A stretch of DNA of 64,000 nt. It comes from Pseudomonas graminis (lineage in GTDB: Bacteria > Pseudomonadota > Gammaproteobacteria > Pseudomonadales > Pseudomonadaceae). This document shows, piece after piece, positions 61,018 to 64,000 of the stretch. Location of the stretch: the NCBI RefSeq assembly GCF_002093745.1, contig NZ_MTSB01000008.1, forward strand, positions 124,001-188,000, given 5' to 3'. Within the stretch, counting starts at the first letter, position 1. Every line of letters begins with the position of its first letter. Made by a program: the position numbers and the translations under genes. The notes under the pieces are model-generated. The model had not been told where the DNA came from and ran no database searches. It saw only the letters and a program-made list of their open reading frames with translations.

Positions 61018-61620
61018 ATGCCCGTTCAACTGCTGCAGGAAACCCCCTCGCAGACCGCAGGTCCTTACGTTCACATCGGTCTGGCACCGCAAGTGGCCGG
61101 CAACCCGACCCGCGAGCTGGAGATCTGGAACGAGATGGCCCGGCCTGACGCGCCAGGCGAACACATCGTACTGCTGGGCAATGTCTTCGACGGCAATGGT
61201 CATCTGATCCGTGATGCGTACCTGGAGTTCTGGCAGGCCGACCCTGAAGGCCGGTATCACAACGAATTTCACCCGGACCGCCCGTTCAACGGCTTTGGCC
61301 GCACCGCAACCACCGACGACGGGCAATGGATACTGAAGACCCTCAAGCCGGGCTCGGTGCGCAATGCGGCGGGGGTGCCGATGGCGGCCCATATCAACGT
61401 CTCGCTGTTTGCCCGCGGCATCAATATTCATCTGCAGACGCGGGTGTATTTCGATGATGAAGCGCAGGCCAATGCGCAGGACCCGGTGCTGAACCTGATC
61501 GAGCAGCCAGCTCGTCGCGAAACCCTGATTGCACGACGTTGCACGCACGATGGCCAGACGGCTTATCGCTTCGACATTCGCGTGCAGGGTGATGACGAGA
61601 CGGTGTTTTTCGATTTCTGA
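61018..61620 (+). CDS. pcaG: Protocatechuate 3,4-dioxygenase alpha subunit
   Basis: A 200-residue partner of PcaH (QTAGPYVHIGL near residue 12, ILLGNVFDGNGHLIRDAYLEFWQADPEGRY, KPGSVRNAAGVPMAAHINVSLFARG), which lacks the iron ligands. It begins ten bases after pcaH with GAGGAGG upstream; the ORF extends to 60913 inside pcaH and is not used. Confidence 0.95.
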   Translation: MPVQLLQETPSQTAGPYVHIGLAPQVAGNPTRELEIWNEMARPDAPGEHIVLLGNVFDGNGHLIRDAYLEFWQADPEGRYHNEFHPDRPFNGFGRTATTDDGQWILKTLKPGSVRNAAGVPMAAHINVSLFARGINIHLQTRVYFDDEAQANAQDPVLNLIEQPARRETLIARRCTHDGQTAYRFDIRVQGDDETVFFDF

Positions 61621-61688
61621 AGCAATGTGCGTGCGTTTCACGGCGCCTGCACCGGCAGGCGACCTTATAAAAATAAAAGGACACCTTC

Positions 61689-63038
61689 ATGACGCTTTCA
61701 GCCAGCGGGCCTGTGACAGGCACGCTCGACGTACAGGCTTTTATCAACGCGCAACCGTTGTCGGGGTATCAGTGGCGAGTGGTCGCCCTGTGTTTTCTGA
61801 TCGTGTTCCTCGACGGTCTCGATACCGCTGCGATGGGCTTTATCGCTCCCGCACTCAGCCAGGATTGGGGAATCGACCGCGCGAGCCTGGGGCCGGTGAT
61901 GAGCGCCGCGCTGATCGGTATGGTCTTCGGTGCGCTGGGTTCCGGGCCGCTGGCGGACCGTTTCGGCCGCAAAGTGGTGCTGGTGGTCGCCGTGTTTTTG
62001 TTCGGCGTGTTCAGTCTGGCGTCCGCGTACAGCAACACGATCGACCAACTGCTGGTATTGCGGCTGTTGACCGGGCTGGGGCTCGGCGCAGCGATGCCCA
62101 ACGCGACCACGCTGCTGTCCGAATACACCCCGGAGCGGCTCAAGTCGCTGCTGGTCACCAGCATGTTCTGTGGTTTCAATCTGGGCATGGCCTGCGGCGG
62201 TTTCGTGTCGGCCAAGCTGATCCCCAGCATGGGCTGGCACAGCTTGCTGATGCTCGGCGGCATCCTGCCTCTGATACTGGCGGTGGTGCTGATGGTCTGG
62301 CTGCCGGAGTCAGCGCGTTTTCTGGTGGTACACCATCGGGGGGCCGAACGGATTCGCAAGGTACTCGCGCCGATTGCACCAAAAGCACTGGCCGGCGTGA
62401 CCGCGTTCAGCGTTCCCGAGCAAAAAACCGTCAGCAGCCGCAATGTCCTGAAAGTGATCTTTTCCGGCACCTACAGTGCGGGCACATTGCTGTTGTGGCT
62501 GACCTATTTCATGGGCCTGGTGATCGTCTACCTGCTGACCAGCTGGCTGCCGACCCTGATGCGTGACAGCGGCGCAAGCATGGAGCAGTCGGCGTTCATC
62601 GGCGCGCTGTTCCAGTTCGGCGGCGTGTTGAGTGCGGTGGGTGTTGGCTGGGCGATGGACCGTTACAATCCGCACAAGGTAATTGGCGTCGCGTATGCGC
62701 TGGCCGGTGTGTTCGCGTACCTGGTCGGGCAGAGCCTGGGGAATGTCGCTGTGCTGGCTACGCTGGTGCTGGTGGCAGGCATGTGCATCAACGGCGCGCA
62801 GTCGGCGATGCCATCGCTGGCAGCACGTTTCTACCCCACACAGGGGCGCGCCACCGGGGTGTCGTGGATGCTCGGGATCGGTCGTTTCGGTGCCATTCTC
62901 GGTGCCTGGGCCGGTGCCACTTTGCTGGGCCTGGGCTGGAGCTTCGAGCAAGTACTCACCGCGCTGGTGGTTCCGGCGGCCGTGGCTGCGGTGGCGATCC
63001 TGATCAAGGGCTGGGTCAGTCATTCCGACGCCACCTGA
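61689..63038 (+). CDS. pcaK: Aromatic acid:H+ symporter PcaK (4-hydroxybenzoate/protocatechuate transporter)
   Basis: A 449-residue MFS permease of the AAHS family with about 12 helices. The family motif DGLD (in FLDGLDTAAMGFIAPAL) in helix 1 and GPLADRFGRK in the first cytoplasmic loop are present; ERLKSLLVTSMFCGFNLG begins helix 5. AAAAGGA lies upstream of the ATG. Likely imports protocatechuate or 4-hydroxybenzoate for the pathway around it. Confidence 0.9.
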   Translation: MTLSASGPVTGTLDVQAFINAQPLSGYQWRVVALCFLIVFLDGLDTAAMGFIAPALSQDWGIDRASLGPVMSAALIGMVFGALGSGPLADRFGRKVVLVVAVFLFGVFSLASAYSNTIDQLLVLRLLTGLGLGAAMPNATTLLSEYTPERLKSLLVTSMFCGFNLGMACGGFVSAKLIPSMGWHSLLMLGGILPLILAVVLMVWLPESARFLVVHHRGAERIRKVLAPIAPKALAGVTAFSVPEQKTVSSRNVLKVIFSGTYSAGTLLLWLTYFMGLVIVYLLTSWLPTLMRDSGASMEQSAFIGALFQFGGVLSAVGVGWAMDRYNPHKVIGVAYALAGVFAYLVGQSLGNVAVLATLVLVAGMCINGAQSAMPSLAARFYPTQGRATGVSWMLGIGRFGAILGAWAGATLLGLGWSFEQVLTALVVPAAVAAVAILIKGWVSHSDAT

Positions 63039-63062
63039 AACTTTTCAATCTGGAGCGGCGAC

Positions 63063-64000
63063 GTGAACAGACCGGGTAATCAACTTTTCGATGCCTATTT
63101 CACCCAGGCGGACATGCGTCAGGTTTTCTCTGATCAAGGCCGGGTGCAGGGCATGCTCGACTTCGAGGCTGCCCTGGCCCGTGCGCAGGCGCGGGTCGGC
63201 CTGATCCCCTCAGGCGTGGTGGCCGATATCGAGCAAGCCTGCCGCGCCGAACTGTTCGATTTCGACGAGTTGGCCATCGCCATCGGCAGCGCCGGCAATT
63301 CGGCGATTCCGCTGGTCAAGGCACTGGGCAGGCAGATTGCCGCGCACAGCCCGGAGGCCGAGCGCTATGTTCACATGGGCGCGACCAGCCAGGATGTCAT
63401 GGACAGCGGGTTGGTGCTGCAACTGCGCCAGGCAATCGTTTTGCTCGAGCGCGATCTCGCGCAACTGGCCCAGGCGCTGGCGGAACAGGCGCAGCGCCAT
63501 GCCGGCACGCCGCTGGCCGGGCGCACCTGGTTACAGCAAGCCACGCCCGTCACGCTGGGCATGAAAATCGCCGGCTGGCTGGGCGCTGTCACGCGTCATC
63601 GACAACGCCTGAGCGAGATCAAGCCACGCCTGCTGTGCCTGCAATTCGGCGGCGCATCCGGCAGCCTTGCCGCGCTGGGCGATCAGGCTTTCCCGGTCGC
63701 AGAGGCGCTGGCAAGGGAGTTGCAGCTGGAGCTGCCCGAGCAACCCTGGCACACCCAGCGGGACCGGCTGGTGGAGTTTGCCAGCCTGCTGGGCATGATC
63801 GCGGGCAGCCTCGGCAAGCTGGGGCGCGACGTCAGCCTGTTGATGCAGACCGAAGTAGGCGAAGTCTTTGAGCCTTCCGCACCGGGCAAAGGCGGTTCTT
63901 CGACCATGCCGCACAAGCGTAATCCGGTCGGTGCTGCGGTGATGATCGGTGCAGCCACCCGGGCACCGGGGCTGGTCGCGACGATGCTGGCGGCCATGCC
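63063..64000 (+). CDS. pcaB: 3-carboxy-cis,cis-muconate cycloisomerase, N-terminal part (runs off window)
   Basis: Fumarase/aspartase-superfamily enzyme, the step after PcaHG. The open frame from GTG 63063 to the window edge gives 312 residues; the family is about 450. It has VHMGATSQDVMDS (about residues 103-115), GRTWLQQATPVTLGMK and the signature loop GSSTMPHKRNP (about 280-290). GGAGCGGC is seven bases before the GTG. No frameshift or stop in the visible part. Confidence 0.93.
   Translation, partial: MNRPGNQLFDAYFTQADMRQVFSDQGRVQGMLDFEAALARAQARVGLIPSGVVADIEQACRAELFDFDELAIAIGSAGNSAIPLVKALGRQIAAHSPEAERYVHMGATSQDVMDSGLVLQLRQAIVLLERDLAQLAQALAEQAQRHAGTPLAGRTWLQQATPVTLGMKIAGWLGAVTRHRQRLSEIKPRLLCLQFGGASGSLAALGDQAFPVAEALARELQLELPEQPWHTQRDRLVEFASLLGMIAGSLGKLGRDVSLLMQTEVGEVFEPSAPGKGGSSTMPHKRNPVGAAVMIGAATRAPGLVATMLAAM

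Overview
The window is a stretch of a fluorescent-group Pseudomonas chromosome, most likely Pseudomonas syringae or a close relative. The evidence is the sigX-oprF locus with the cmaX-crfX-cmpX genes in front, a LscA-type 415-residue levansucrase, the nas cluster, and REP/BIME repeats of the P. syringae kind. Gene order from cysH-thrH-pabB through ppsR-ppsA, rraA, cmaX-crfX-cmpX-sigX-oprF, cobA and nasC-nasA to nasT-nasS resembles what I know of the P. aeruginosa PA1756-PA1786 region. The prp operon plus a giant secreted protein, and the levansucrase, look like insertions into that backbone (the comparison is from memory). No rRNA, tRNA, CRISPR array, prophage or insertion sequence was found.

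Layout. 1-2.7 kb: sulfate assimilation (cysH, cut by the window edge), thrH and pabB. 2.8-5.8 kb: a three-gene minus-strand operon with a retropepsin-like RimB/'zinc protease', an inactive transglutaminase with seven membrane helices, and a RimK-like ATP-grasp ligase. 6.1-13.2 kb: a propionate (2-methylcitrate) operon gntR-prpB-prpC-acnD-prpF with no prpD, with inverted REP pairs in two of its gaps. 13.2-19.2 kb: one convergent gene for a 1982-residue secreted protein with 21 tandem modules, a plant-like PI-PLC X domain and twin crystallin-like C-terminal domains; this is the least explained and most interesting item. 19.4-28.5 kb: ppsR/ppsA, a hydrolase, rraA and the cell-envelope-stress block cmaX-crfX-cmpX-sigX-oprF. 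28.5-40.5 kb: nitrate assimilation (cobA, nasC, a short FAD electron-transfer subunit, a PP2C-kinase fusion, transporter nasA, nasT, nasS) with a levansucrase inside it. Three leaders in this cluster each show an AACGNN hexaloop hairpin upstream of an intrinsic terminator, as expected for NasT (ANTAR) antitermination; two of them have sigma-54-like promoters.

40.7-49.7 kb: housekeeping genes (pyrD, rmf, rlmL, dacB, yggL) and a CHASE-PAS-PAS-GGDEF cyclase. 49.8-54.8 kb: a BvgS/EvgS-type hybrid kinase, its LuxR-family regulator and a stand-alone receiver protein. 55.0-59.2 kb: a dGTPase-like gene, a yqjDE-like envelope operon, an acyltransferase and a small glutaredoxin-like protein. 59.2-64.0 kb: the protocatechuate branch, pcaQ-pcaHG-pcaK-pcaB, with pcaB cut by the window edge and a clear PcaQ operator in front of pcaHG.
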